Position numbers and translations under genes: made by a program
Assembly (NCBI GenBank): GCA_963738135.1
Contig: CAVTVK010000007.1
Coordinates: forward strand, 310,001 to 374,000
Direction of reading: 5' to 3'
DNA from: Bog-473 sp963738135
GTDB lineage: Bacteria; Actinomycetota; Acidimicrobiia; Acidimicrobiales; RAAP-2
DNA: 64,000 bases
The notes under the pieces: generated by a model
Told to the model about the DNA's origin: nothing
What the model saw: only the letters and a program-made list of their open reading frames with translations
Database searches by the model: none
Part shown: positions 41,724 to 50,087 of the stretch, piece after piece
Layout: the number at the start of each line of letters is the position of its first letter
Numbering within the stretch: the stretch's first letter is position 1

Positions 41724-42691
41724 TGTCCATCGGGGACGAGCCCGAGCGGGGAAGCCCGCCGCCCGATGTCGCGACGACCTCGGCCGGCGGACCCCAGGGC
41801 GACCTGCCCGAGGCGGCGGTCCGCCGTCTCGAGTCCAACTCCTTCTCCTCGGGGCTGAGCGTGCCCGACTTCGCAGCCTGCCTCGACCTTGGCCTCCAGC
41901 CGGTCGCGTTGGTGCAGGGCTTCTGCGTCATGCAGTGGGGTTGGTACGGGCAGGGCTCGGGCACCATGCGCGGCGTCAATCCCTACGTGGGCGGGCAGCA
42001 GATTCCCGGGGCGTACACGGAGACCTATCGCTGCCCGCACGGATTCGTGTCCGCCGAGCACCGCGCCTGGGGGCAGAACCTCGAGCAGTCGTGGGTGGAG
42101 GAGGCCTGGGCCCAGGGCTACGGGACTGCCTACGCCCGCATGCTCGAAGAGGCCGGCACACTCGGCGCTCACGGGGTGATCGGGGTGGTCGACCGGGTCT
42201 CCAACCTGGCCGACACCAGCACGACCGAGTTCCACTTCCTGGGCACGGCGGTCACCGTGGAGGGTGGTCCGGCGCCCGCCGGCGGCGCGCCTTGGAGCAC
42301 GTACCTGGCGGGACAGCGCCTGACCAAGTCGATCGAGGCGGGGTTCATGCCGGTGGCCGTGGTGGCGGCACTGGCCTCCGTGCGGGTGTGGGCCTACTGC
42401 ATGACCGAGTACTACATGGAGGGCTCCATGGGCGGTTGGGGCAACACCATGGGACCAGCCCTGGTGGAGCAGGTGAGCAAGGCGCACATGGCTTCACGGC
42501 AGCTGGCCCGCAAGCACGTGCGCGAGCAGCTGGCCGGCGACGAGCTGCACGGGGCCACCATGGACGTCGTCACCCGGGAGCTCTCCGCCGGCGACGAGGT
42601 GATCGACTGCACCCTGCGGGGCAACCGGATGCGACGCTTCAAGGACTTCGACCCGGTGGTGCTGCCCAGGCCGACGGTGCGACTGGCGTGA
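41723..42691 (+). CDS. Divergent tandem YbjQ-type domain protein
   Basis: 322 residues; the ATG shares one base with the upstream stop (TGATG). The first domain has FSSGLSVPDFAACLDLGLQP, an aromatic insertion around CVMQWGWYGQGSG, AYARMLEEAGTLGAHGVIGV and FHFLGTAVTVEG. The second is more divergent: YLAGQRLTKSIEAGFMPVAV, VWAYCMTEYYMEGSMGGWG, then ASRQLARKHVREQLAGDEL. That domain ends with VIDCTLRGNRMRRF instead of the usual GTAV. Trp and Tyr enrichment in the loops is unusual for the family. Probably a specialised subunit of a complex with its neighbours. Confidence 0.75.
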   Translation: MSIGDEPERGSPPPDVATTSAGGPQGDLPEAAVRRLESNSFSSGLSVPDFAACLDLGLQPVALVQGFCVMQWGWYGQGSGTMRGVNPYVGGQQIPGAYTETYRCPHGFVSAEHRAWGQNLEQSWVEEAWAQGYGTAYARMLEEAGTLGAHGVIGVVDRVSNLADTSTTEFHFLGTAVTVEGGPAPAGGAPWSTYLAGQRLTKSIEAGFMPVAVVAALASVRVWAYCMTEYYMEGSMGGWGNTMGPALVEQVSKAHMASRQLARKHVREQLAGDELHGATMDVVTRELSAGDEVIDCTLRGNRMRRFKDFDPVVLPRPTVRLA

Positions 42692-43605
42692 GCAGTCCTT
42701 TGAGCGATGGGATGAGCGCGGCCGACCTGAGCGCGGCAGCAGCGCCCACTCAGGACATCCGGGCCGAAATGCTCCGGGGCGCTCAGGCGCTCGCCACGCC
42801 CGCGCCACCTTCGAGAGAACGCGGCATCACCTCTGACCTCTCGGTCGACGAGGCGCTCCTCCTGCACGCCGCCGGATGGGAGCCTCTCGACCTCGTGTGC
42901 GGCGTCGCCGTGGTGTCGGTCCCGGTCGGAGTGTGGAACTGGGGGAGGGGCTCCATCTCGCTGGCGTCGGACGCCCACAACGCCGCCGTGGATCAGGCGG
43001 CCCGCCTGCTCCGCGCGGAGTGCGGCAAGGTGCACGGGCACGGTGTCGTCGGGGTGCGGGTCGAGGTATCGGTCCGGACGCACCACATCGACGTCGAGCT
43101 CGTGGGCACGGCGGTGCGGCCGATGAGCGCCAAGCTCGCCACCGCCGCCCCCGCCCTGCCCTTCGTGTCGGATCTGTCGGCCCGTGACTTCACCTTGCTC
43201 CAGCGCGCCGGCTGGATGCCCGTCGGGCTCGCGTTCGGGGCCAGCTTCGTCTACGCCCCTCGACGTTCCGCCGGCACCGCCATGAAGCAGACGCGACAGA
43301 ACGTGGAGCTGACCAACTACACCGAGGCCATGTATTCGGCCCGGGAATCGGCCATGGAGAAGATGCAGCGCTCCGCCCTCGATGCCGGGGGCGAAGGCGT
43401 GGTCGAGGTCAAGGTGACCGAGGGACCGATGAGCTTCGCTCGTCACGCCGTCGGGTTTACGGCTTGGGGCACAGCGGTCAGACTCGTGGCGGAGGCGCAC
43501 CAGTTCGTACAGCCTCAGGTGGTCCTGCCGCTCGATGATGCGGTGGTCACGTTCGAAGCGGAGAGCCTGCGCAGCAGCAGCCAAGGAAAGGGACGGAAGC
43601 GATGA
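42688..43605 (+). CDS. Tandem YbjQ-type domain protein
   Basis: 305 residues; GTG start overlaps the previous stop (GTGA). First domain: ITSDLSVDEALLLHAAGWEP, AAVDQAARLLRAECGKVHGH, GVVGVRVEVSVRTHHIDVEL, VGTAVRPM. Second domain: FVSDLSARDFTLLQRAGWMP, TEAMYSARESAMEKMQRSAL, GVVEVKVTEGPMSFARHAVG, WGTAVRLV. The recurring 'SDLS...AG..P' opening of the domains across this operon shows they arose by duplication. Its stop overlaps the next ATG (ATGA). Confidence 0.82.
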   Translation: MSSPLSDGMSAADLSAAAAPTQDIRAEMLRGAQALATPAPPSRERGITSDLSVDEALLLHAAGWEPLDLVCGVAVVSVPVGVWNWGRGSISLASDAHNAAVDQAARLLRAECGKVHGHGVVGVRVEVSVRTHHIDVELVGTAVRPMSAKLATAAPALPFVSDLSARDFTLLQRAGWMPVGLAFGASFVYAPRRSAGTAMKQTRQNVELTNYTEAMYSARESAMEKMQRSALDAGGEGVVEVKVTEGPMSFARHAVGFTAWGTAVRLVAEAHQFVQPQVVLPLDDAVVTFEAESLRSSSQGKGRKR

Positions 43606-44030
43606 GCACGCAACAGGGGAACGTCGGGGAGCGGGATTGGGCTGCCTGGGCCAAGACGTTCGAGTCCATCGACGGGCCCGACGATTTCGCCGCCCTCTTC
43701 GCCCCGGGCGGTCGGTTCTGCGACCCGGTCACGCCCTGGACGACCGACCTGCACAAGGTGGCCCGGGACACCGACGCCATCTTCCCGGACTGGAACCAGA
43801 AGGTGGACCGGATCCGCGGCGGTGCGGACTGGGCCGTCTTCGAGTGGACGGGGACGGCCACGTTCCATGCTGGCGAGGGCAAGGCGGGGGTTCCCATCTC
43901 CATGACGGGCGCCACCGTGATCGACGTGGACGCCGACGGCAAGGTCACCGCCTGGCGCGACTACCTCGACACCAACGAGCCGACGCAGCAGATCACCGCC
44001 GGGCTCGAACGGGCCTTGGAAGGCGGCTGA
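43602..44030 (+). CDS. SnoaL/NTF2-like fold protein
   Basis: 142 residues. WAKTFESIDGPDDFAALFAP, GGRFCDPVTPWTTDL, then VFEWTGTATFHAGEGKAG and VIDVDADGKVTAWRDYLDTN, the typical cone-shaped NTF2/SnoaL barrel of ketosteroid-isomerase-like or limonene-epoxide-hydrolase-like proteins. Activity unknown. Translationally coupled to the third YbjQ-type gene, so it is part of that operon and may act on or bind the same small ligand. Confidence 0.8.
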   Translation: MSTQQGNVGERDWAAWAKTFESIDGPDDFAALFAPGGRFCDPVTPWTTDLHKVARDTDAIFPDWNQKVDRIRGGADWAVFEWTGTATFHAGEGKAGVPISMTGATVIDVDADGKVTAWRDYLDTNEPTQQITAGLERALEGG

Positions 44031-44061
44031 GGTCCCCGTCGCCGGGCAGGAGCGTTTCGCC

Positions 44062-44424
44062 ATGGGTCGGTGCCGCACACGTGTTCGACGAAGCGCCCTG
44101 CTGGCCGCTCTCATGGCTGGAGTGGCCAGCGTCGCCCCACTCAGTGACGCTGGTGCGGCGACCCGGTCATCGCCTGTTCATCGCAACACGATCGCCTGCG
44201 AGTACGTGTACCAGAGCTATTCCGGGCTGTTCCAGCGTCCACGCAAGGACTTCGAGCCGAGCACGTTCCCGCAGAAGGTTGGCGGCGCGGCCAGCACGAT
44301 GCTGCGGAGAGAGCTCACCTACTGGAAGGCCGCCAAGGCGCACGGGAACTGGGCTGCTGTGAATGTGTCGGGCATCGCAATGGTCAATACCTGCGATCAT
44401 CTCGGCCTCAGCAGGCTTGACTAG
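44062..44424 (+). CDS. Small secreted protein
   Basis: 120 residues. Signal peptide RRSALLAALMAGVASVAPLS with likely cleavage after DAGAA. The mature part has CEYVYQSYSGLFQRPRKDFE and an NTCDHLGLS end, with two cysteines that may pair. No family recognised. It lies 31 bp after the SnoaL-like gene and could be read from the same transcript. Confidence 0.6.
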   Translation: MGRCRTRVRRSALLAALMAGVASVAPLSDAGAATRSSPVHRNTIACEYVYQSYSGLFQRPRKDFEPSTFPQKVGGAASTMLRRELTYWKAAKAHGNWAAVNVSGIAMVNTCDHLGLSRLD

Positions 44425-44474
44425 CTGCCGGACCAGCCTGCCGGACCAGCCTGCCGGACAGCCTGCCGACCAGC
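44425..44474 (+). repeat. 12-13-bp tandem repeat, four copies
   Basis: CTGCCGGACCAGC at 44425 and 44438, then CTGCCGGACAGC (44451) and CTGCCGACCAGC (44463). It lies between convergent gene ends. A 9-bp inverted repeat (GTCAGGCGC at 44480, GCGCCTGAC at 44509) follows and could act as a weak hairpin. Confidence 0.85.
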
Positions 44475-44497
44475 TTTCCGTCAGGCGCGGATGCTCT

Positions 44498-44806
44498 TCA
44501 GGACGAGGGCGCCTGACGACCGGTGTCCGGAGGCGGGTCGATGCCGGGAACGCCCTGGTCCGTCACATGCTCCGTCCAGGCAGACCCGGACCAGAACCGT
44601 CGCTCGTGTCGACCCGAGGGGTCTGTGAACCAACCGGCAGGCAGGCCGCCGAACGGGACCCGCCCGGACGGTGCCTCGGCCGCGTCAGGTACGTCACTCG
44701 AGAATGTGGGCTCGGTGAACGAGCTCGCGGCAGGTGATCCCCTGCGCCGACCCCGGTGGCGTCGCTGAGAGGAAAGTGCTCTCAGTGCGAAGATGCCAAA
44801 AAACAC
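44498..44806 (-). CDS. DUF2510-domain protein
   Basis: About 102 residues from a GTG at 44806. A short hydrophobic N-terminus (FFGIFALRAL, with more hydrophobic sequence encoded just upstream of this start) precedes the C-terminal DUF2510 signature GWFTDPSGRHERRFWSGSAW and TEHVTDQG. The hydrophobic segment looks cut by the start choice: upstream codons encode SSWIALLV before a stop, so the true start may be a rarer codon. Function unknown; such domains are common in actinobacterial membrane proteins. Confidence 0.65.
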   Translation of the reverse strand: MFFGIFALRALSSQRRHRGRRRGSPAASSFTEPTFSSDVPDAAEAPSGRVPFGGLPAGWFTDPSGRHERRFWSGSAWTEHVTDQGVPGIDPPPDTGRQAPSS

Positions 44807-44873
44807 CAGCAGGGCGATCCAAGAACTGTGGACTCCGTAAAACGTGAGGACAGACTACGCCAGCGGGGACCGG

Positions 44874-46049
44874 TCAACCGAGCGCGGGCGACAGGTTCGC
44901 CCGTTCGCCCGTCGGTTCCTTCGGGACGGCCCGGAGCCCGGCCGCAACCCGCAATTGGTCCTCCTCAGGCCTGTTCGGCCACTTCCTCCACGTGCGCCAT
45001 GCGGGCGTCTGGGCCTCGTCGAGATCCTCCGCCGCCTTCTCGTCGCTCGCCATCTCGGCGTCGATGTCGGCGTCGGCCCAGCCGATCACGCCCATCTCCT
45101 CGAAGGCGGCCCGCAGCTTCGGCCCCCACAGGCCGATGTCGCGCAGGATCGGCACGATGCGCATGAACAAGAAGTTCCGGAACTCCCGCAGCGTCTCGCT
45201 GTTCTCCACGTAGACGCCGATCTCGGCCGGCAGGTCCAGGCGTTCCCACACCTCGTCGCCCAAGAAGCGGTCCCGCATCAGGTAGCAGGCCTCGATGCAG
45301 AAGTCCTCCCGCTCGCCCCGCTCGGCGTCGCTCAGTTGCGGGTAGTAGTCGCGCAGGGCCAGGCGCCCGAACATGACGTGGCGCGCCTCGTCCTGCATCA
45401 CGTAGGCGTTCAGCGCCTTGGCCAACGGGTTCTGCGCGTTGTTGCGGATGACGCCGAAGGCGGCCAAGGCCAGGCCCTCAATGAGCACCTGCATGCCGAG
45501 GTACGTCATGTCCCACCGGCTGTCGGAGATGACGTCGTCGAGCAAGGCCTTGAGATACCGGTTGAGCGGGTACACCAGCTGCACCTTCTCGTGCAGGTAG
45601 CGGCTGTAGACCTCGACGTGGCGCGCCTCGTCGATGACTTGTGTCGCCGCGTAGAACTTGGAGTCGATGTCGGGAACGGTCTGGACGATCTTGGCCGTGC
45701 AGATCAGCGCACCCTGTTCACCGTGCATGAACTGGCTGAAGCGCCAGGCCTCGACGTGCCGACGCAACTCGCCGCGACGCTGCTCGTCCATGTCGTCCCA
45801 CCACGGCGTGCCGAAGATCGGCATGATCTCGTCGGGCATGCCGACGGGATTGGTCAGGTCGACGTCGGTGCTCCAGTCGAGGCGGTCGCTGCCGATCCAC
45901 TGGCGGCGCGTCCCCTTGTCGTAGAGGCGCAGGAGCTGGTCCCGCCCACCCGTGTAGTCGAAGTCGAACATGGTGGTCGCCGGCGACGCGATGCCCCACT
46001 TCGGGTCGAAGGCGAAGTCCGAGTCGGTGATGGACGGGCTCGTGGTCAT
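44874..46049 (-). CDS. Ferritin-like diiron protein, AurF-like
   Basis: 391 residues. The carboxylate-bridged diiron site is readable: QFMHGEQGALICTAKI, QVIDEARHVEVYSRYLHEKV, GMQVLIEGLALAAFGVI and YVMQDEARHVMFGRLALRDY, i.e. two E...DEARH pairs. This is the class of AurF-like N-oxygenases and related hydroxylases common in mycobacteria. Substrate unknown. The C-terminal 60 residues are charged and probably flexible. The next upstream gene on the strand is a zinc alcohol dehydrogenase 175 bp away. Confidence 0.88.
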   Translation of the reverse strand: MTTSPSITDSDFAFDPKWGIASPATTMFDFDYTGGRDQLLRLYDKGTRRQWIGSDRLDWSTDVDLTNPVGMPDEIMPIFGTPWWDDMDEQRRGELRRHVEAWRFSQFMHGEQGALICTAKIVQTVPDIDSKFYAATQVIDEARHVEVYSRYLHEKVQLVYPLNRYLKALLDDVISDSRWDMTYLGMQVLIEGLALAAFGVIRNNAQNPLAKALNAYVMQDEARHVMFGRLALRDYYPQLSDAERGEREDFCIEACYLMRDRFLGDEVWERLDLPAEIGVYVENSETLREFRNFLFMRIVPILRDIGLWGPKLRAAFEEMGVIGWADADIDAEMASDEKAAEDLDEAQTPAWRTWRKWPNRPEEDQLRVAAGLRAVPKEPTGERANLSPALG

Positions 46050-46224
46050 GGGGCCCCCTTTGGGTTTGCAGCCGGCCGTGCGCCGCTCGCGACGCTACCC
46101 CGTCAGGTGCCTGGAGTCAGGTGGGGGCCGCTCCGCCCCGACCGGGCAGACCGGCACCGGGAGCCGGACCATGGGCCGACCAGGCCCTGACCGTGAAGGT
46201 CACGAGCACGTCTTCAGCTCTTCC

Positions 46225-47457
46225 TCAGCGAAAGTCGAACGCGACCTTGATTGCGCCGCTCTCGCCCTGCGTGGCCAGCAGCGTGAAAGCCTCACGCCAC
46301 TGCTCCAACCGGAAGGTGTGGGTCAGCATGCCGGTCATGTCGATGCGCCCCTCGGAAGCCAGGCGCAGGTAGTGCGCGATGCCGTGCATGCGCACACCGT
46401 CGACCTCCTCGACGCCGAAGGCGTTGGAACCGACCCAGGAGATCTCCTTGAAGTACAAGGGCGACCACTCCCAGCGTTCCGGTGCATGCACGCCGCTCTT
46501 GACCATGGTGCCGCGTTGCTTCAGGAGGCGAACGCCGATTTCGGCCGTCTGCGCCGTGCCGACGGTGTCGTACACGACGTCGAACCCGCCGGGGTGCGCC
46601 ATGGGCAGCGTGCTGCCCTCGAACTTGTTGAGGACACCGCCCGACCACGCGGCCGCTTCCTCCAGCAATTGCTCGACCGGAAAGGGGTCGACGACGGTGG
46701 CGCCGAGCCTGCGGGCGAGCGCGGCCTGCGCGGGCCAGCGGGCGACCACCATGACGTCGACGTCGGGGTAGAGCGCCTTGACGATGGCCACCGCCGTGCT
46801 GCCCAACGCGCCGCCGCCGTAGACGAGCACCTTGCCACCGGGCGGCGGCGGGTGACGGGTCACGGAGTGCAGCGAGACGGCGAAGGGGTCGCCGATGACA
46901 GCGACCTCGTCGCTGACGTCGTCCGGGACGGGAATGAGCATCGACTCGTGGGCCGGCAGATAGTCGGCGAAGCCGCCGGGCGCGTCCTTCGACGTCCCGG
47001 TGTGGATGCCGGCCGCGATGGGTCCCTGGGTGAAGTGCCAGCACAGGCTGAAGTCGCCGTCCTGACACGAGGGGCACGGCGGGTCGATGCCCCGGGGGCC
47101 ACACGAGAGCCAGGGGTTCAGGACGACGCGCTGGCCGACCTGAAGGGTGGTCACGGCCGGGCCGACCTCGACGACATCGGCCACCACCTCGTGCCCGAAG
47201 ACAGTCGGGAAGGTGAAGAACCCGTTCAGTGCGCCGTCGCCGAAGTCGTCGCCGAAGTCCATGAAGACCATCTTGGCGTCGGAGCCGCAGATGCCGGTCA
47301 GCCGCGTCTTGGCGACACACCAGTCGTCGCGCAGGAGTGTCGGGCGGTCGAGCTCCTCGAGACGCATGGGGGTACGGGCCAGCCCGCGCATGAGGCTGTT
47401 GGACTCGTCCGGCGGTGTCCAGCGGTCACCGCGGACGCCGTAGAGCAACCCTTGCAT
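46225..47457 (-). CDS. Zinc-dependent alcohol dehydrogenase (MDR)
   Basis: About 410 residues from the ATG at 47457, preceded by GGAAGGG. Medium-chain dehydrogenase: LTGICGSDAKMVFMDF (catalytic Zn Cys), FPTVFGHEVVADVVEVG (Zn His/Glu), the structural-zinc region PCPSCQDGDFSLC with extra Cys, and Rossmann KVLVYGGGALGSTAVAIVKA. It is longer than usual because of an N-terminal extension and the insert between Cys and GHE. Substrate unknown. The upstream open frame is shadow. Confidence 0.9.
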   Translation of the reverse strand: MQGLLYGVRGDRWTPPDESNSLMRGLARTPMRLEELDRPTLLRDDWCVAKTRLTGICGSDAKMVFMDFGDDFGDGALNGFFTFPTVFGHEVVADVVEVGPAVTTLQVGQRVVLNPWLSCGPRGIDPPCPSCQDGDFSLCWHFTQGPIAAGIHTGTSKDAPGGFADYLPAHESMLIPVPDDVSDEVAVIGDPFAVSLHSVTRHPPPPGGKVLVYGGGALGSTAVAIVKALYPDVDVMVVARWPAQAALARRLGATVVDPFPVEQLLEEAAAWSGGVLNKFEGSTLPMAHPGGFDVVYDTVGTAQTAEIGVRLLKQRGTMVKSGVHAPERWEWSPLYFKEISWVGSNAFGVEEVDGVRMHGIAHYLRLASEGRIDMTGMLTHTFRLEQWREAFTLLATQGESGAIKVAFDFR

Positions 47458-47488
47458 TCGTTTGTCCCTTCCCAAATAGAAGGCGCCG

Positions 47489-48093
47489 CTAGGAAGCGAT
47501 GCCGTCGAGGCCGGGCAACCCGGACAGGATCCCCGGGCTGACGATACTGCCGTTGTCGGTAGTGGTGGTGTGGCCGAAGATGGCGACGACGACCAGCAGA
47601 GCAAGCCACCCGGACCCGACGATGATGCCGGCGAGAGCCAGACCCTGTCCCTTCTGCACCCCGTTGGAGCGCGTGATCTGGGAGCGGGCGATGAAGCCGA
47701 AGACGACGCCCAGAATGGCGGTCACGAAGAACAAGCCGGCGCACCCACAGATCAAGGCGGCAATGGCCAGCCCGTTCGTCTTCTGTGCAATTGGTCGGCC
47801 TAGGCGCCCAGGCCCTGTTGTGGGTACGAGCCCCGCTGCGGGTACTGGCCCTGCTGCGGATACTGGCCCGGCTGCGGGTACTGGCCGTAGCCGTAGGTCC
47901 CGTAGGGATACCCGCCGGGCCCGCCGCCGGGCGACATCTGCGCCGGATCGGCGGGATACGCGGGATACGTCGCCACCGGTTGGGGCGGTGCACCTGCCGG
48001 GCGCTGAGCGGGCGGACCGGTCCAGAGCTCAGGCGGGTACCACTTGCCGTCCGAGGCCAACCACCATCCAGGACCCTCTGAGGTGTCGCTCAT
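47489..48093 (-). pseudogene. DUF2510/DUF4190 membrane protein, frameshifted
   Basis: The N-terminal half, from the ATG at 48093, has GWWLASDGKWYPPELWTG (DUF2510-like) then a Tyr/Pro/Gln/Gly-rich stretch with YPQQGQYPQRGSYPQQG repeats, stopping at 47800. The next frame continues without a start as GRPIAQKTNGLAIAALICGC, then FFVTAILGVVFGFIARSQIT and GLALAGIIVGSGWLALLVV, a DUF4190 two-TM domain. The two halves belong together as in other actinobacteria. The shift at about 47800-47806 is a loss of one base (or gain of two). Confidence 0.75.
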
Positions 48094-48162
48094 GCCGTAC
48101 CTGACCATTCCGCGCCACGTGCCGCTCGGAGCCTAGAAGGTGGTACCCCGACGGGTGGAGAC

Positions 48163-48333
48163 TCACGAAATGTACGGGCAGTGCCGGCATCCGGACTCGC
48201 AGCAGGAGCCGCGGCGGGCCAGGTAGCCGGCGGTGAGGACGGTGTAGCCCGAGAGCGGGTCGACGTAGGTGTCGGCCCCATTGCGGAGGGCCTCGGCATG
48301 GGCTCGGAGGATCTGCCGAAGAGGCCGGATCAT
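48163..48333 (-). CDS. DUF5522-type small cysteine protein
   Basis: About 56 residues from the ATG at 48333. VDPLSGYTVLTAGYLARRGS then CCESGCRHCPY, the DUF5522 signature of closely spaced cysteines, which may bind a metal. The open frame goes on upstream but without conserved sequence, and no clear ribosome site marks the start. Role unknown. Confidence 0.65.
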   Translation of the reverse strand: MIRPLRQILRAHAEALRNGADTYVDPLSGYTVLTAGYLARRGSCCESGCRHCPYIS

Positions 48334-48471
48334 CCGGTGACAGCCGGTCGGGATGCGGCTCCGCCAGAGGTCGGGGGGCCAATGCGTTGCGGGAGGAATC
48401 GGGCCGGTCGGCCCTTCCTGGCTGGTCCTGCGGCTCGTCCATTCGTCCGGCGGCGCTGGACCGAAAAGCAA

Positions 48472-48504
48472 AAAGCCCGGTCCCTGGTGAGGGGACCGGG
48501 CTTT
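48472..48504 (-). terminator. Strong Rho-independent terminator, bidirectional
   Basis: Perfect 13-bp stem AAAGCCCGGTCCC (48472-48484) and GGGACCGGGCTTT (48492-48504) with a 7-base loop. It lies 5 bp after the HU stop codon, with A-rich flanking on the left that gives a U-run in minus-strand RNA. Confidence 0.92.
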
Positions 48505-48509
48505 GCTCT

Positions 48510-49010
48510 CTACCTCTTTGCGGCTTTCTTGGCGGTGCGCTTGGCCGGGGCCCGGCGCGCCGGTGCCTTCCGGGCGGGAGCCTTCCGAGCGGTGGCCTTG
48601 CGAGCCGGTGCCTTCTTGGCCGCGGCGCGAGCCGGAGCCTTCTTGGCGGCGGCAGGGGCGGTGGACTTGCCGGCCGAGGCGACGGCCGCGTCGCTGGTCG
48701 GGTACGCGCCCTTCACCAGCTTCGGTGCCGTGGCCGGAGCCAGGACGGCGTCCTTGAACGCCTTCACAGGCGTGATGCGAGCCTTCTTGGAGGCCTTGAT
48801 GCGGATCGCCTCACCCGTGGCCGGGTTTCGACCCATGCGAGCCGCCCGGTTCACCTTGACGAACTTGGCGAAGCCGGGAATGGAAACGGGCTCACCCTTG
48901 GAGACGACGGCGGTGACGACGTCAGTGAATCCGTCGATGACGGTGATCACGGTCTTCAACTCGACATCGGCCTGGACCGCGACTGCTTTTGCTAGTTCTC
49001 TCTTGTTCAT
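48510..49010 (-). CDS. HU-family DNA-binding protein with Lys/Ala/Pro tail
   Basis: Nucleoid protein of 166 residues. The N-terminal 95 residues are the HU fold: MNKRELAKAVAVQADVELKT, VSIPGFAKFVKVNRAARMGR, NPATGEAIRIKASKKARITP. The tail has PAAAKKAPARAAAKKAPARK-type repeats, as in mycobacterial HupB, which bind DNA non-specifically and compact it. Start at the ATG at 49010; the open frame upstream is promoter DNA. A direct repeat 31 bp upstream may be a control site, and a strong terminator follows. Confidence 0.95.
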   Translation of the reverse strand: MNKRELAKAVAVQADVELKTVITVIDGFTDVVTAVVSKGEPVSIPGFAKFVKVNRAARMGRNPATGEAIRIKASKKARITPVKAFKDAVLAPATAPKLVKGAYPTSDAAVASAGKSTAPAAAKKAPARAAAKKAPARKATARKAPARKAPARRAPAKRTAKKAAKR

Positions 49011-49040
49011 GGCGCCATTCTGGCTGACGCGCGCCCACCA

Positions 49041-49075
49041 ATGCACATCTTTGCGGGCACGAATGCAGATTTTTG
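49041..49075. promoter_or_regulatory. 13-bp direct repeats upstream of HU
   Basis: ATGCACATCTTTG (49041-49053) and ATGCAGATTTTTG (49063-49075) match at 11 of 13 positions and are spaced 22 bp start to start, about two helical turns. This is the pattern of a dimeric regulator site in the HU promoter region; a binding protein is not known. Confidence 0.4.
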
Positions 49076-49191
49076 TGCTCAAAATTCGCTCTGAGAGCAC
49101 TCGAAAGCGTCTTCTCGAACGCTGTCGCGTCGTGAGAGGCAATTGCCGGCGACCGCATGCAACGGCAGCGGTACCCGTCCACGGGACCGAT

Positions 49192-49677
49192 TTATGGCAT
49201 CCATTGCCCCCAATAGGGATGGTCGCCCCTGCTCTTCTCCATGAGAATGATCACCGTTCCCCACGGATCGCGGCACCAGGTCGTCTGCAGCCCCGCCACA
49301 TCGGCGATGCCAGCGGTGAGGAATTCGACGCCGCGGCCCTCGAGTTCGGCGCGGGTGGCGCTGATGTCGTCGCACACCATGCCGATGTGGGTGACGCCCA
49401 CCCTGGTCACTGAGGGGCGACCCGCGGTCGGCGGGACGACGTCTGCCGCCGGATACTCGATCAGTTCAATGACGCGGTCGTCGTTCCCGAAGCCCACGAT
49501 GGACGCGTGCAGGACCACCGGTGAGGGGACAAGCTCGGCCATGTCGTGCTCGATCTGCTCGCCCTCCATGCGGTACGGCGGCGAGAGCACCGTGAGGCCG
49601 AGAACCTCGGAATACCAGCGGGTGGCGGCCTCCACGTCCGGCACGCAGACGCCGGCATGGGCGAGTCCGGTGAGCAC
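49192..49677 (-). CDS. VOC-superfamily protein
   Basis: 161 residues. GLAHAGVCVPDVEAATRWYS (His), VGVTHIGMVCDDISATRAEL (second His), TTWCRDPWGTVIILMEKS (Glu near the end), the glyoxalase/dioxygenase pairing of two modules. The start is GTG at 49677. Possible methylmalonyl-CoA-epimerase-like or dioxygenase activity; the substrate is not deducible. It stands alone. Confidence 0.85.
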   Translation of the reverse strand: MLTGLAHAGVCVPDVEAATRWYSEVLGLTVLSPPYRMEGEQIEHDMAELVPSPVVLHASIVGFGNDDRVIELIEYPAADVVPPTAGRPSVTRVGVTHIGMVCDDISATRAELEGRGVEFLTAGIADVAGLQTTWCRDPWGTVIILMEKSRGDHPYWGQWMP

Positions 49678-49806
49678 CGGGTCAGCGTAGGCCCAGGTCG
49701 ATCGGAACCGGGAGTGGTGGTGTCGGGAGAGTCGGCACCGGAGGAGTCGAAATTTCGGAGAATTCGGGTAGAAGAGGGCAGCGCGGCTGGCCGGGCGGAA
49801 GACCCC

Positions 49807-49989
49807 TCAGGTCCAGCGGGCGATTTCGTGCTGAAAGCGCTTGTTCAGCTGGCGGAATTCGACCTTGCCCCGGCGGCTGGCCTTGCGGAGGCCGATCACG
49901 CCGACGAACACCAGCGGCGCGGCAAAGGCCGAGAGTGCGCTGAGAATCACGACGCGGACCGCGCTCGTGAGGCTGGTCTTCTGCGCCAT
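49807..49989 (-). CDS. Small membrane protein
   Basis: 60 residues from the ATG at 49989: MAQKTSLTSAVRVVILSALS, one TM (LSAFAAPLVFVGVIGL) and a basic tail RKASRRGKVEFRQLNKRFQH. No family recognised. It is divergent from the next large membrane-protein gene, about 100 bp between starts. No good ribosome site, so confidence is moderate. Confidence 0.45.
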   Translation of the reverse strand: MAQKTSLTSAVRVVILSALSAFAAPLVFVGVIGLRKASRRGKVEFRQLNKRFQHEIARWT

Positions 49990-50087
49990 GCCTGTAGTTG
50001 TACACCCTGCGAACGAGCGTTGTACACCATGGGATACGTGCACTTCCCGTGCCCAGGCGCTAGGCATTGGGAAGTGAGAAGGTCCAG

